The translations under genes were made by a program, and so were the position numbers. Positions 1 to 8,560 of a stretch of 64,000 nt of DNA are shown one piece after another. A model generated the notes under the pieces. It did not search any database. It was not told the DNA's origin and was given only the letters and a program-made list of their open reading frames with translations. The stretch's first letter is position 1; each line of letters begins with the position of its first letter. The DNA comes from Saccharibacillus qingshengii (GTDB taxonomy: Bacteria > Bacillota > Bacilli > Paenibacillales > Paenibacillaceae): NCBI RefSeq assembly GCF_013185195.1, contig NZ_JAAZWC010000020.1:1-64000 (forward strand), written 5' to 3'.

Positions 1-1
1 T

Positions 2-58
2 TCAACACGCGACCGGAACGAATTTCTCCCGCAGCCGACGAGCTTCTACAACGAATAG
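2..58 (+). CDS. C-terminal end of an unidentified protein (cut by window edge)
   Basis: An open frame runs in from the left edge and ends at TAG 56-58 with the residues FLPQPTSFYNE. A strong terminator follows 20 bases later, which suits the end of a real gene. Too little is visible to name a family. Another frame is also open here, so the reading is uncertain. Confidence 0.35.
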   Translation, partial: STRDRNEFLPQPTSFYNE

Positions 59-76
59 GACTTTCTCGACAACCTG

Positions 77-100
77 AGGGGGTAAAATACCCCCTTTTTT
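77..100 (+). terminator. Rho-independent terminator
   Basis: The arms GGGGGTA and TACCCCC enclose a 3-base A loop and are followed by six T. It closes the unit entering from the left edge. Confidence 0.85.
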
Positions 101-213
101 CCTGCGCTCAAAGACGTTGGCAGCGTATACCAAAAACGTTATCATAAAGACACGGAACGGACGCCGCATGGGTTAACCGGCCGTTGACAGGAGAATACGA
201 AGGAGGAGAAACG

Positions 214-1215
214 ATGACTCGAACACTGCGATGGGGAATTGTCGGTACGGCTTCGATCGCCGAGAGCGCATTTATTCCGGCTATGCAAAATTCGGAACGG
301 GGCAGGGTAACGGCGATCGCCGGCCGCGATGCAAACAAGGCTCGTCAGATGGCCGAACGGGCAGGCGTTGAAAAGTCTTACGGAAGCTATGAAGAGCTGC
401 TGCAGGACTCCGACATCGATGCCGTCTATATTCCGCTTCCCAATCATTTACATAAGGAATGGACGATCCAAGCGGCGCGGGCGGGCAAACATGTCCTTTG
501 CGAAAAGCCGGCGGCGTTAAATGCGGGAGAAGCCGAAGAAATGCTGAAAGTCTGCGAAGAGGAAGGCGTTTTGTTTGCGGAAGCTTTTATGTATCGCTAT
601 GGAGGCAAACACGCGCGCTTGCGGGAAATCCTCGAATCGGGGGAAATCGGAGACCTTCGTTCGATGCACGGCGTTTTCAATTACTGTACGCCGGACGATA
701 CCGGCAACGTTCGCTTCAACCGTTCCATGGGCGGAGGTTCGATCTATGATATCGGCGTGTATCCGATCTCGGCCGCACGGATGATCGCGGGATGCGAACC
801 GTTGTGGGCGTCGGCCCATGCTTTTTTCTCCTCCCGGCATGACGACGTGGACATGGCCGCTTCGGGACTGCTGGCTTTCCCGGACGGACTGGCTTTGACT
901 TTCGAATGCGGCATGTGGTCGTATAACCGTTCGTATTTTGAAATTACGGGAACCCATGGCCGAATCGAGCTGCCCTTCATGTTCGGATGGCGCGAAAATC
1001 CGCAGATTGTCGTCTGTACCGATCGGGAGCGGCGCGAAGAACGCCTGCCGGAGGTCAATCATTATACGCTTCAGGCCGATGCTTTCGCTCGTGCGGTGTT
1101 CGGCGAAGCGAAACTGCCTTTCGCTTCCGAAGATGCTCTGCATAATATGCGTGCGGTCGATGCCTGTCTCCAATCCGCACGCGAAGGCCGCCGGGTCGAA
1201 ATTGCACCGAACTGA
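214..1215 (+). CDS. Gfo/Idh/MocA family NAD(P)-dependent oxidoreductase
   Basis: The protein has 333 residues. It starts at ATG 214, with AGGAGGAG six bases upstream; the in-frame TTG at 184 has no such site. The N-terminus is a Rossmann fold (RWGIVGTASIAESAF, residues 5-19). The family EKP motif (CEKPAALN, near residue 92) carries the lysine that sits near the substrate and cofactor. The C-terminal half has the alpha/beta dimerisation and substrate domain. Members oxidise or reduce sugars, inositols or dihydrodiols in the cytoplasm; the closest general type is the dihydrodiol or xylose dehydrogenase group, but the substrate cannot be read from sequence. An aldose epimerase with its own promoter follows, suggesting sugar metabolism. 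Confidence 0.88.
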   Translation: MTRTLRWGIVGTASIAESAFIPAMQNSERGRVTAIAGRDANKARQMAERAGVEKSYGSYEELLQDSDIDAVYIPLPNHLHKEWTIQAARAGKHVLCEKPAALNAGEAEEMLKVCEEEGVLFAEAFMYRYGGKHARLREILESGEIGDLRSMHGVFNYCTPDDTGNVRFNRSMGGGSIYDIGVYPISAARMIAGCEPLWASAHAFFSSRHDDVDMAASGLLAFPDGLALTFECGMWSYNRSYFEITGTHGRIELPFMFGWRENPQIVVCTDRERREERLPEVNHYTLQADAFARAVFGEAKLPFASEDALHNMRAVDACLQSAREGRRVEIAPN

Positions 1216-1233
1216 GTTTGAACGCCGTCAGCA

Positions 1234-1263
1234 TTGAAAGCGCATCCTGCGGCGCGTTATAAT
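1234..1263 (+). promoter_or_regulatory. Sigma-A promoter of the aldose epimerase gene
   Basis: A -35 TTGAAA (1234-1239) and a -10 TATAAT (1258-1263) are separated by 18 bases and lie 42 bases before the ATG at 1305. Confidence 0.65.
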
Positions 1264-1304
1264 GAATGGTGAGCGATTCCAATTTTATTTAAAGGAGACT
1301 GTAC

Positions 1305-2336
1305 ATGTCGATGAATCCAAATGCCGGAACCCCTCCGGTGTACGAAGCAAAAAACGGCGACTACAACGGGGAAACGGCCGTATGGCTCAAATACGGCGAC
1401 TACGAAGCAGCCGTACTGCCAAGAATCGGCGGCAATCTGATCGCGTTTCGCGATACGGCGCGCGGATTCCGTTTCCTGCGCGAACCGGAAGACATGCAGG
1501 CTTTCGTATCCGATCCGGGTACGCATGGCATTCCGCCGCTGTTTCCTCCTAACCGCTACGATGGCGGGAAGCTGAAATGGAACGGCGAAGAATACCTTTT
1601 CCCGGTTAACGAAGAAGCGACAGGCAACTTCCTGCACGGCTATCTGCATACGCTTCCTTGGGAAGTGGAAGCTTTCGGCGCTTCGGAAGCAGGCAGCTTC
1701 GTTTCGGTTGCCCACCGGGTCGGCGAAGGGCACCGCATGTACGAGTACTTCCCTTATTCCTTCACGCTTCGAATCCGTTATACGCTGAGCGCGCTTGGCC
1801 TGGAGCAGGACGTGACGCTCTTTAACGAATCGGAACGCAGGCTGCCGGCTCTGCTGGCGTTCCATACCGCCCTGAATGCGCCTTTTGCGGAAGAAAGCAC
1901 ATCCGAAGACTGCCGCATCAAAGTCACGATCGGCCAGCGCCGCGAGCTGGATGGACGGATGCTGCCGACCGGCGGATTCCAGCCGCTTGCGGAGTGGGAA
2001 GAGAAGATGCGCGAAAGCGGAGTGAATCCGTATGTCGATGCGATGGACAACCATTATACGGCCGTTCCTCAAGGCGGACGCAACCGGGCGGAAATTACCG
2101 ACACCAGACTCGGAGTCAAAGTGGTGTATGACGTAGGTACTTCGTACCGCCACTGGATGATCTGGAACAGCGGAGCCGGCGGATCGTTCATCTGCCCCGA
2201 ACCGCAGGTTAACCTGGTTAACGCGCCGAATCTGTCGCTTCCCGCCGAAGATATGGGACTGTTTGCGATCGAGCCGGGCGAAGTCTGGCAGGCAACCAGC
2301 CGGATTTATACGGTGGATCTGGCCAGCGGCGCCTAA
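1305..2336 (+). CDS. Aldose 1-epimerase (mutarotase) family protein
   Basis: The protein has 343 residues, the usual length for GalM-like mutarotases, which interconvert alpha and beta anomers of free hexoses in the cytosol. AAAGGAG lies ten bases before ATG 1305. The galactose-mutarotase beta-sandwich signatures are present in order: NFLHGYLH near residue 111 and HTALNAPF near residue 190 supply the two histidines. CPEPQVN near residue 306 supplies the catalytic glutamate. It could instead act on phosphorylated sugars, as the YeaD group does. A terminator hairpin follows. Confidence 0.85.
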   Translation: MSMNPNAGTPPVYEAKNGDYNGETAVWLKYGDYEAAVLPRIGGNLIAFRDTARGFRFLREPEDMQAFVSDPGTHGIPPLFPPNRYDGGKLKWNGEEYLFPVNEEATGNFLHGYLHTLPWEVEAFGASEAGSFVSVAHRVGEGHRMYEYFPYSFTLRIRYTLSALGLEQDVTLFNESERRLPALLAFHTALNAPFAEESTSEDCRIKVTIGQRRELDGRMLPTGGFQPLAEWEEKMRESGVNPYVDAMDNHYTAVPQGGRNRAEITDTRLGVKVVYDVGTSYRHWMIWNSGAGGSFICPEPQVNLVNAPNLSLPAEDMGLFAIEPGEVWQATSRIYTVDLASGA

Positions 2337-2371
2337 TCCGGGCTGCCTGCAAATCCGGATCTTTGTCTCCG

Positions 2372-2402
2372 AATTCCCGGCCGAAGGCGGCCGGGAATTT
2401 GT
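2372..2402 (+). terminator. Terminator after the aldose epimerase gene
   Basis: A perfect 11-base stem, AATTCCCGGCC and GGCCGGGAATT, ends in a short TTTGT tail. The weak T-tract lowers confidence. Confidence 0.6.
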
Positions 2403-2466
2403 ATGTTTGAATCCACTGTTCACCCGCGGCAGAAGCTGCCGCAAGGAAATCGAAGGAGGAATTGCA

Positions 2467-3051
2467 ATGAATCTATCGGAAGCGATCCGTACCCGGCGCA
2501 GCGTCGGGGCGGTCAAGAACGAGGAAGTGCCGCGCGAGCAGATCGAACGTATCCTGGAAGCGGGAACCTGGGCTCCCAATCACCGGAAGACCGAACCATG
2601 GAGATTTTTCGTTCTCCAAGGAGAGGGCCGCAGCAAACTGGCAGCCGCGATGGCCGATACCGAAGCGGCCGAGAAAGGTCTGAATCCTTCACCGGAAGAA
2701 CGCGAGGAACTGCTCGCTTCCGCCCACAAAAAAGTAATGCGCGCCCCCGTCATTATCGCGGTAGGCTGCGATCCGGTGGACAGCCCGAAGATTATTCCGC
2801 TGGAAGAGACGCTTGCCGTCGGTTCCGCAATTCAAAATATGCTGCTTGAAGCGCATGCGCTGGGTCTCGGCACAGTCTGGAGAAGCGGAAGTCTCTGTTA
2901 TCATCCGCTGATGGCCGAACGTTTCGGTCTCGGCGCAAACGGGCAGATGCTGGGCTTCATCTACCTGGGCTATCCGGACCGCGAACCGGGCCAGGGAACG
3001 CGCGAACCGTTCGAATCGAAGACAGTTTGGATCGATACGTTCGACCACTGA
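2467..3051 (+). CDS. Nitroreductase family protein (YdjA-like)
   Basis: The protein has 194 residues and starts at ATG 2467 behind GAAGGAGGA. It is an FMN-dependent NAD(P)H oxidoreductase of the nitroreductase fold. The N-terminal SEAIRTRRSVGAVKNE holds the FMN-phosphate-binding arginines, WAPNHRKTEPWRF the second FMN contact, and the GLGTVWRSG region near residue 138 the third. The short length and the WAPNHRKTEPWRF form match the compact YdjA/YfhC-type subgroup. The physiological substrate is not known for the group. A strong terminator follows at 3089. Confidence 0.87.
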   Translation: MNLSEAIRTRRSVGAVKNEEVPREQIERILEAGTWAPNHRKTEPWRFFVLQGEGRSKLAAAMADTEAAEKGLNPSPEEREELLASAHKKVMRAPVIIAVGCDPVDSPKIIPLEETLAVGSAIQNMLLEAHALGLGTVWRSGSLCYHPLMAERFGLGANGQMLGFIYLGYPDREPGQGTREPFESKTVWIDTFDH

Positions 3052-3088
3052 ATCCAGGGTCTTGGGCGAAGGGCCTGACAGTTTGTGC

Positions 3089-3122
3089 AGCTCCGTTTCT
3101 TCTTGAGGAAGCGGAGCTTTTT
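3089..3122 (+). terminator. Rho-independent terminator
   Basis: AGCTCCG pairs with CGGAGCT, extended by partial pairing of TTCTTC with GGAAG, and is followed by TTTTT. Confidence 0.8.
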
Positions 3123-3179
3123 GCGTCGTTTGAGGGTCCGGTTACCGATTGTACTGCGCCCCTGGATATCCGCCGCGGT

Positions 3180-3208
3180 TTGGCATTTGGATGTTCCGGC
3201 GCTATAAT
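3180..3208 (+). promoter_or_regulatory. Sigma-A promoter of the thioesterase gene
   Basis: TTGGCA (3180-3185), a 17-base spacer and TATAAT (3203-3208) lie 48 bases before the chosen start. Confidence 0.7.
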
Positions 3209-3255
3209 GGACAGCGAGGCGCAGGGCTTTTTTGGCGCGAAAGGAGCTGACGAAG

Positions 3256-4014
3256 ATGGAGGATATATGGAAGGAATCTTTCTCCGTTTCGGTTACGGAT
3301 TCGGACTTTGCCGGCCGGATGCGGCTGTCCGCTCTGCTTGGCGTCATGCAGAATGCGGCAGACCGTCATCTGGAACATGCCGGTATTTCCGTAGGCCGGA
3401 TGCTGGAAGAAGGAATGGCCTGGGTGCTGATGACCATCCGTCTGGAACTGTCTGCCGTCCCCCGACTCGGCGATTCGCTGCTGCTGGAAACCTGGAACAG
3501 CGGAGCCGAAGGAGCGGTGTGGATCCGGGATTACCGTTTGGTTGACGCAGACGGATTCGAGATCGGCCGGGCTTCGACGGCCTGGACGCTCGTGGATATA
3601 GCCAAACGGCGGATTCTTCGTCCTTCCGCTTTTCCGTTTCCGTTATCGGTCAGCACCCGGGCTTCGCTTGCAGGCGCGCTGCAGAAAGCGGTTCTGCCTA
3701 GGAGAGAAGAAGCCGACTGGAGCGAATCCGGGATCTATCAGGTCCCTTACAGCGCGGTAGACTGCTACGGGCACTTGAACAATGCGCGTTATGCCGATCT
3801 GTGCGCTGATCTGCTGACGGCGGACGAGCATCGCGAATGCGATATTCGCTCGCTGACGATTACTTACAGCCGCGAAGCGGCGCTCGGCGACCGGATTGTT
3901 CTGCGGCGAACGGTCGGGGGTCCGGAAGTATTTTTCGCCGGAGAGACGCAGACGGGCCGCAGAACGTTCGAAGCCGTACTCGGACTGGCGGCCCGGATTC
4001 CAATATGCACGTAA
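3256..4014 (+). CDS. Acyl-ACP thioesterase family protein (double hotdog)
   Basis: The protein has 252 residues. It starts at ATG 3256, with AAAGGAGCTGA upstream, rather than the in-frame TTG at 3232. It has two hotdog domains of the FatA/FatB-like family. The first (about residues 1-130) opens with FSVSVTDSDFAGRMRL and AADRHLEHAG. The second (about 155-250) has the active-site signature DCYGHLNNARYADL, with Asn and His placed as in plant and bacterial acyl-ACP thioesterases. It should release free fatty acids from acyl-ACP in the cytosol. The next gene, an aldo/keto reductase, lies 33 bases downstream and is probably co-transcribed. Confidence 0.85.
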   Translation: MEDIWKESFSVSVTDSDFAGRMRLSALLGVMQNAADRHLEHAGISVGRMLEEGMAWVLMTIRLELSAVPRLGDSLLLETWNSGAEGAVWIRDYRLVDADGFEIGRASTAWTLVDIAKRRILRPSAFPFPLSVSTRASLAGALQKAVLPRREEADWSESGIYQVPYSAVDCYGHLNNARYADLCADLLTADEHRECDIRSLTITYSREAALGDRIVLRRTVGGPEVFFAGETQTGRRTFEAVLGLAARIPICT

Positions 4015-4047
4015 CGTATTCCAAGCACACCAAAGGAGCGGAAACGT

Positions 4048-4950
4048 ATGAAAAAAAATAAGCTTGGCCGTTCGGAACTGCTTGTCGGCGAAATCGGCTT
4101 CGGCTGTATGTCGATCGGCACGGAGGAAGACAAAGCGGTGAAAGTGCTGCACGAAGCGCTCGATCTGGGAATCAATCTGCTGGATACCGCGGATCTGTAC
4201 GATGCCGGCCGAAATGAAGAATTGGTCGGCAAAGCGATCAAAGGCCGGCGAAGCGACGTGATCCTGGCTACCAAAGTCGGCAATCGGCGGCTGCCCGGAC
4301 AGGAAGGGCTCGCCTGGGACGCTTCGAAAGCTTACATTTTGTCCGCAGTCAAAGACAGCCTCAAGCGCCTGGGTACGGATTACATCGATCTGTACCAGCT
4401 GCACGGCGGTACGCTCGACGAGACGATCGACGAGACGATCGAAGCTTTTGAACAGCTGCAAAAAGAAGGCGTAATCCGTTACTACGGCATTTCTTCGATC
4501 CGTCCGAATGTGATTCGCGAATACGTTTCGCGTTCGCGGATCGTTAGTGTCATGAGTCAGTACAGTATTCTTGACCGGCGTCCGGAAGAAGAAGTGCTGC
4601 CTCTGCTCCAAGCAAGCGGGATCGGGCTTCTGGCCCGTGGTCCCGTTGCGAGCGGGATGCTGACGGAAGAAGGCGAAAGCAAGCTGTCCAAAGGCTATCT
4701 GGGTTACGGAGAAGAAGAACTGCGGCGTTTCCGCAGCGAAATCGCATCGGCGGTCGACCGGTCTCTGGCCGAAACGGCTCTTCGCTATCCGCTGTCTTCC
4801 CCAGCCGTGGACTGCGTTCTGGCCGGAGCGAGTACCCCGCAGCAGCTGCGGGCCAATATCGCGGCGGTCGCGAGTGCTCCTCTGAGCGATACGGAGCGGG
4901 CCGCGATCCGATCTGCGGTACCAGCAAACGTCTATGCGCAGCATCGCTGA
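4048..4950 (+). CDS. Aldo/keto reductase
   Basis: The protein has 300 residues, starting at ATG 4048 behind AAAGGAGCG. It is a (beta/alpha)8 NADPH-dependent carbonyl reductase. The catalytic tetrad is readable: Asp in NLLDTADLY, Tyr in the same motif, Lys in ILATKVG and His in YQLHGG. The C-terminal region around ALRYPLSSPAVDCVLAGAS is the usual cofactor-binding end. It resembles the YccK/YhdN (general stress protein 69) group; the substrate is unknown. It probably shares the thioesterase promoter at 3180. Confidence 0.87.
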   Translation: MKKNKLGRSELLVGEIGFGCMSIGTEEDKAVKVLHEALDLGINLLDTADLYDAGRNEELVGKAIKGRRSDVILATKVGNRRLPGQEGLAWDASKAYILSAVKDSLKRLGTDYIDLYQLHGGTLDETIDETIEAFEQLQKEGVIRYYGISSIRPNVIREYVSRSRIVSVMSQYSILDRRPEEEVLPLLQASGIGLLARGPVASGMLTEEGESKLSKGYLGYGEEELRRFRSEIASAVDRSLAETALRYPLSSPAVDCVLAGASTPQQLRANIAAVASAPLSDTERAAIRSAVPANVYAQHR

Positions 4951-4966
4951 AGGTGAGAAGGCAGTA

Positions 4967-5006
4967 AGGGTTTGTGCGAATGAAAGTTCGCGCAAACTCT
5001 TTTTTT
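4967..5006 (+). terminator. Rho-independent terminator
   Basis: AGGGTTTGTGCGAA and TTCGCGCAAACTCT form a 14-base stem with G-T wobbles, ending in seven T. Confidence 0.88.
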
Positions 5007-5096
5007 GTCCGCAAGGATCTTGCCGTTTTCGTTTTGAGACGTTCCGCTTACGGGTAAAGAGGGTAAGAAAGCGATAACAGGAGGTGTCAGACTATC

Positions 5097-5363
5097 ATGG
5101 ACAAAGAGCAGCATGAAGCCAAAAAGCGCGAGGAAACCGAAGCGCTGCAGCAAAATCAGCAGGATGACAACCGGCAGGGTTCGCACGATCACCCCGAGCA
5201 GTATGCGACAGGCAACGAGAGCCTATTCGATATGCACGAAAGCGAAATGAACGTCGACCCGCTTCCGATGGAAGATATCGCCATGGAGCAGCAGGAAGAG
5301 AAAGACAAGGACGCGACCAAGACGCGTTCTTCAAGCGACGACAAATATAAAAGCGGTTTTTGA
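5097..5363 (+). CDS. Small, highly charged hypothetical protein
   Basis: The protein has 88 residues and starts at ATG 5097 behind a near-perfect CAGGAGGTG site. It is almost entirely hydrophilic (Glu, Lys, Gln and Asp rich), with no membrane segment, signal peptide or cysteine. The low-complexity stretches (KKREETEALQQNQQDD, MEQQEEKDKDATK) suggest a disordered protein, such as a small stress or sporulation-linked polypeptide; that is only a guess. It sits alone between two terminators, so it is a monocistronic unit. Confidence 0.7.
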   Translation: MDKEQHEAKKREETEALQQNQQDDNRQGSHDHPEQYATGNESLFDMHESEMNVDPLPMEDIAMEQQEEKDKDATKTRSSSDDKYKSGF

Positions 5364-5433
5364 CCGTATGAATCGCCAAGCTCGCGGCGGCAGAACCGAT
5401 GGACTCGGAATATGCGCAGCGGTCCGATCAGCG

Positions 5434-5467
5434 AAAAGCCCTTTCCGTCAACCGGAAAGGGCTTTTT
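5434..5467. terminator. Bidirectional terminator between convergent genes
   Basis: AAAAGCCCTTTCCG, the loop TCAAC and CGGAAAGGGCTTTTT form a long perfect stem with A and T tracts on both sides. It serves the small charged protein gene (+) and the CBS-domain gene (-). Confidence 0.92.
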
Positions 5468-5521
5468 GGCGAGAAGAGTCGGTGCGGCAAGGGTTCGAAT
5501 GCGTCGCGATTTGCCGGAGGC

Positions 5522-6859
5522 TCAGGATTCGTGCGCAGGTTCGGCGGTGTCGTCCGCAGGATCCGGCCGGCGCAAAATTTCCAGTTTGCGGTAGCGGCGC
5601 GGGCCGCGGCGAAGAACGGTGAATTCCAGATTGTCGTAGGTCCATTTCCGACCGACCGGCAGATCCGGACGGTGACCGTACAGCCATCCTCCGATCGTAT
5701 TCAGTTCCTCGTCGTCCAGATCGGTCATGAGCCGTTCATTGATCCGGTGGATAAAGACTTTGCCGTCGACGATCAGGTGATCTTCCGAGACCTGAACGAT
5801 TTCCGTTTCTTCGGCTTCGTCGAATTCGTCGCGGATATCTCCGACAATCTCTTCGAGAATATCTTCGATCGTCACCATACCCGAGGTACCGCCGTATTCG
5901 TCGACAAGAATCGCGATATGCGTATTTTCGTTTTGCATTTTTTTGAGCAGATCTTTGACCGCCATACTTTCGGACACGGACATGACCGGATGCACGAGGG
6001 ACGCGACATCGGTATCCGGATTTTCTTCCAGCGCCAGGAAGTACTGTTTGGTATTGATCATCCCGACAATATGGTCTTTGCTCATATCCGCAACAGGGAA
6101 ACGCGTATACTGCTCCTGCAAAATGATCCGGCGATTTTCTTCGCGCGATTTTTCCAGATAGAGGCAGGCCATGTCGGTACGCGGTACCATGATCTCGTTG
6201 GCGAGCATTTCGTCAAAAGCGAAAATGCGGCTGACATAGCCGTATTCGCTTTGATTGATTTTGCCGCCTTCGTAGCTTTCGTTCAGAATCAGGCGCAGTT
6301 CTTCTTCCGAGAACGCTTCCCCATGTTCACTGGCCGGTTTCATGCCGATCAAACGTCCGATCTGGTTGGCCGAGCCGTTGAGCAGCCAGATAAACGGATA
6401 CATGACTTTGTAAAAAACAAGCAGCGATCCTGCTACGGCGAGCGTAACCGCTTCGGATTTCTGGATCGCGACCGTTTTGGGGAACAGCTCGCCGACCACG
6501 ACATGCAGGTAGGTGATCACCACAAATGCCAGCACGTAGGACAGCAGCGAAGCGACCGCTTCCGGCACGGCCGGAATGGCTTCGAAGACCGGATGCAGCA
6601 GCAGTTCCATGGTCGGCTCGCCGAGCGAACCCAACCCGAGAGCGGTGATGGTGATTCCCAACTGGCAGGCGGACAGCGAACCGTCCAGGTTGGTAATCAC
6701 TTTTTTGGCGTTGATGGCCCGTTTGTTGCCTTCGAGGATCAGTTGGTCGATTCGGCTGCTTCTGACCCGGATAATCGCAAACTCGGTAATGACGAAATAA
6801 GCGGTGGCCGCGATCAGCAGCGCAACCAGCAGCAGATTAGTAGCAATGGTAACTCCCAT
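5522..6859 (-). CDS. CNNM/HlyC-type membrane protein with DUF21, CBS pair and CorC_HlyC domains
   Basis: The protein has 445 residues, the typical length for the hemolysin-like TlyC/CNNM family, and acts in the cytoplasmic membrane. The N-terminal DUF21 domain (about 1-195) has four hydrophobic segments, starting MGVTIATNLLLVALLIAATAY. A CBS pair (about 205-325) follows, with MVPRTDMACLYLEKS and HIAILVDEYGGTSGMVT. The C-terminal CorC_HlyC domain (about 345-425) includes LIVDGKVFIHRIN and TIGGWLYG. Related proteins are linked to Mg2+ export or other cation homeostasis; the historic hemolysin label is unreliable. The gene lies 39 bases after another minus-strand membrane protein gene, which implies one transcript. 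Confidence 0.9.
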   Translation of the reverse strand: MGVTIATNLLLVALLIAATAYFVITEFAIIRVRSSRIDQLILEGNKRAINAKKVITNLDGSLSACQLGITITALGLGSLGEPTMELLLHPVFEAIPAVPEAVASLLSYVLAFVVITYLHVVVGELFPKTVAIQKSEAVTLAVAGSLLVFYKVMYPFIWLLNGSANQIGRLIGMKPASEHGEAFSEEELRLILNESYEGGKINQSEYGYVSRIFAFDEMLANEIMVPRTDMACLYLEKSREENRRIILQEQYTRFPVADMSKDHIVGMINTKQYFLALEENPDTDVASLVHPVMSVSESMAVKDLLKKMQNENTHIAILVDEYGGTSGMVTIEDILEEIVGDIRDEFDEAEETEIVQVSEDHLIVDGKVFIHRINERLMTDLDDEELNTIGGWLYGHRPDLPVGRKWTYDNLEFTVLRRGPRRYRKLEILRRPDPADDTAEPAHES

Positions 6860-6898
6860 ATGGATCTGTTTCTCTCCCTTCGTGTATAAAGCGCTTGT

Positions 6899-7333
6899 TC
6901 AAAAATGAGGTAAAACAAGCGCTTCTTCCACGTAATTGGAGAGGAATTTGAGCGGCCTGAGCAGCCGTTTTTTTAGTCCAAGCAGGACTGCCCATCCGAT
7001 TAGAAGCTCTACCGCATGCAGCGGGAAGAACGGATCGTGCGGCGGCGCGGGATCGGCTTCGACAGGCAGAATGCCCGGCGTCCAGAGCATCGAAGGCAGC
7101 CCGGAAGGCAGCGGTCCGACTCCGGTATCCGCACTGTTGAGATTGTCGAGCGCCTCGTCGAGGTCAATCGGATTCTCGTCTTTCAGTACGGAAGGCGATA
7201 GGCACAGCACCAGGGTCAGCAAGGCGACAAAAAGGAAACGGGCCCCGTTTTTCGCCGAATTCAACAAGCGTCGGGGCCGTCGTATTCGGTTCGGGAAGGG
7301 GATCGTCTCCTTTCTGGAAAATGTTCCGAACAT
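6899..7333 (-). CDS. Hypothetical membrane protein, start uncertain
   Basis: The reading gives 144 residues with two hydrophobic segments: ARFLFVALLTLVLCLS near residue 32 and AVELLIGWAVLLGL near 108. A Pro-rich stretch joins them (GPLPSGLPSMLWTPGILP). I do not recognise a family. The gene reads directly into the CBS-domain gene. A consensus promoter at 7351-7379 would start the transcript near 7344, so ATG 7333 has almost no leader and no Shine-Dalgarno. A clear AAAGGAG at about 7307-7313 lies inside the frame but has no ATG, GTG or TTG at proper spacing. The start is therefore unresolved, and a non-standard start or a sequence error is possible. Confidence 0.6.
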   Translation of the reverse strand: MFGTFSRKETIPFPNRIRRPRRLLNSAKNGARFLFVALLTLVLCLSPSVLKDENPIDLDEALDNLNSADTGVGPLPSGLPSMLWTPGILPVEADPAPPHDPFFPLHAVELLIGWAVLLGLKKRLLRPLKFLSNYVEEALVLPHF

Positions 7334-7350
7334 ACGGCATAACCAGATAA

Positions 7351-7379
7351 ATTGTAGGGATATGCGCCGTCCCTGTCAA
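7351..7379 (-). promoter_or_regulatory. Sigma-A promoter of the 6899-7333 / CBS-domain unit
   Basis: On the minus strand, TTGACA (7379-7374), a 17-base spacer and TACAAT (7356-7351) give a near-consensus promoter. Confidence 0.8.
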
Positions 7380-7529
7380 ATGAGCGTTTAAAAAAAGGGT
7401 TTTGGTTTATATATTTTGGAAACCGACTGTACAAAAGCAAGCGGACTTGCAAAAAGGGAACGAATATCGATTCGGGAACGTCTTATTCGTATCCGGCAGG
7501 CCGCTTGAACAAGAGAGAGGAGCCTGTTC

Positions 7530-8444
7530 ATGCTGCATGATTGCATCATCATCGGTGGAGGAATCGCGGGAACCCAAGCGGCTATTCAGCTGGGACGCTA
7601 CAGTACCTATCGGGTTCTCGTGATCGATTCCGGGTACGGCCGCTCGTCGGTCTGCCATACGTATCACAATATACTTGGCTGGCCCGAAGGCGTAACCGGC
7701 GAAGACCTGCGTCGCACCGGAAGAAAGCAGGCCGAAGCGCTGGGCGTGGAATTTGTTCAAGACACGGTAATGGAAGCGGCGCAGGACGGCGAACGTTTTG
7801 TCCTGACAACCGGTACCGGCAAACGTTTTTTCTCCCATACCGTACTGCTGGCAACGGGGATGATGGACCGTTATCCGGAAATTCCGGGACTGCGCGACGC
7901 GCTCGGCTACAGTATTTATATTTGTCCGGACTGCGACGGCTATGAGATCGTGGATCAAAAAACCGTGCTGATCGGATCGGGCGAGCACGGATCGGGCATG
8001 GCGGTGCTGCTGTCCGAACGTACGCCTCATCTGACCTATATCAACCATGAACGGGCGCCGATCGAAGAACGCCTGCTTGAACATATGCGGAAACTCGGAA
8101 TCGGCTACGAAGAGAAAAAAGTCGCCGAGGTGCGTTCGGACGATCATCGCGATATCCGTTCCGTCGTGCTGGAGGACGGCCGCGAACTCCAAGCGGACAA
8201 AGGGTTTATCGCATTCGGAGGCAGCCATGTGCGAACGGAACTTGCCGCCCAGCTTGGCGTGACTCTCGAAGGGAACCGGCATATCAAGACGGATTCGCGC
8301 ACCAAAATGACCGATGTTGAAGGAGTCTGGGCAGCCGGCGATATCGGTCTGCATTCGGAGCTTTCGACGATCGCGATGGGAGAAGGGACGCAGGCGGCTA
8401 TCTGGATCCACAAAAAATTGCGCAAAATCCATAAAAGTCTTTAA
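7530..8444 (+). CDS. FAD-dependent thioredoxin-reductase-like oxidoreductase
   Basis: The protein has 304 residues, starting at ATG 7530 behind GAGAGAGGAG. It has two dinucleotide-binding folds: FAD at the N-terminus (IIIGGGIAGTQAAI, residues 5-18) and NAD(P)H in the middle (VLIGSGEHGSGMAV, near 149). Between them, YICPDCDGYE near residue 132 supplies a CPDC redox pair where thioredoxin reductase has CATC. The C-terminal FAD motif is EGVWAAGDIG. It should move electrons from NAD(P)H to a disulfide or low-molecular thiol in the cytosol. Thioredoxin, ferredoxin or bacillithiol-type disulfides are possible partners, but none is encoded nearby. Confidence 0.87.
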   Translation: MLHDCIIIGGGIAGTQAAIQLGRYSTYRVLVIDSGYGRSSVCHTYHNILGWPEGVTGEDLRRTGRKQAEALGVEFVQDTVMEAAQDGERFVLTTGTGKRFFSHTVLLATGMMDRYPEIPGLRDALGYSIYICPDCDGYEIVDQKTVLIGSGEHGSGMAVLLSERTPHLTYINHERAPIEERLLEHMRKLGIGYEEKKVAEVRSDDHRDIRSVVLEDGRELQADKGFIAFGGSHVRTELAAQLGVTLEGNRHIKTDSRTKMTDVEGVWAAGDIGLHSELSTIAMGEGTQAAIWIHKKLRKIHKSL

Positions 8445-8560
8445 AGGCGGGTTCATATTCGATAGACGGGTTAATAATAATGCAGCAGGTGCTATACGCT
8501 TTGAAAATATTCATGGTTCGCTTCAAAATTCGAAACTGACAACCGAGAGGAGCCAGACAA

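Noticed and set aside
5399-6889. 496-codon plus-strand frame opposite the CBS-domain gene
   Set aside because: Starts inside a terminator hairpin and has no domain; the minus strand encodes a complete CNNM-type protein.
7164-7379. 71-codon minus-strand frame starting at 7379
   Set aside because: Its start lies inside the -35 box of the promoter at 7351-7379, upstream of the predicted transcript start.
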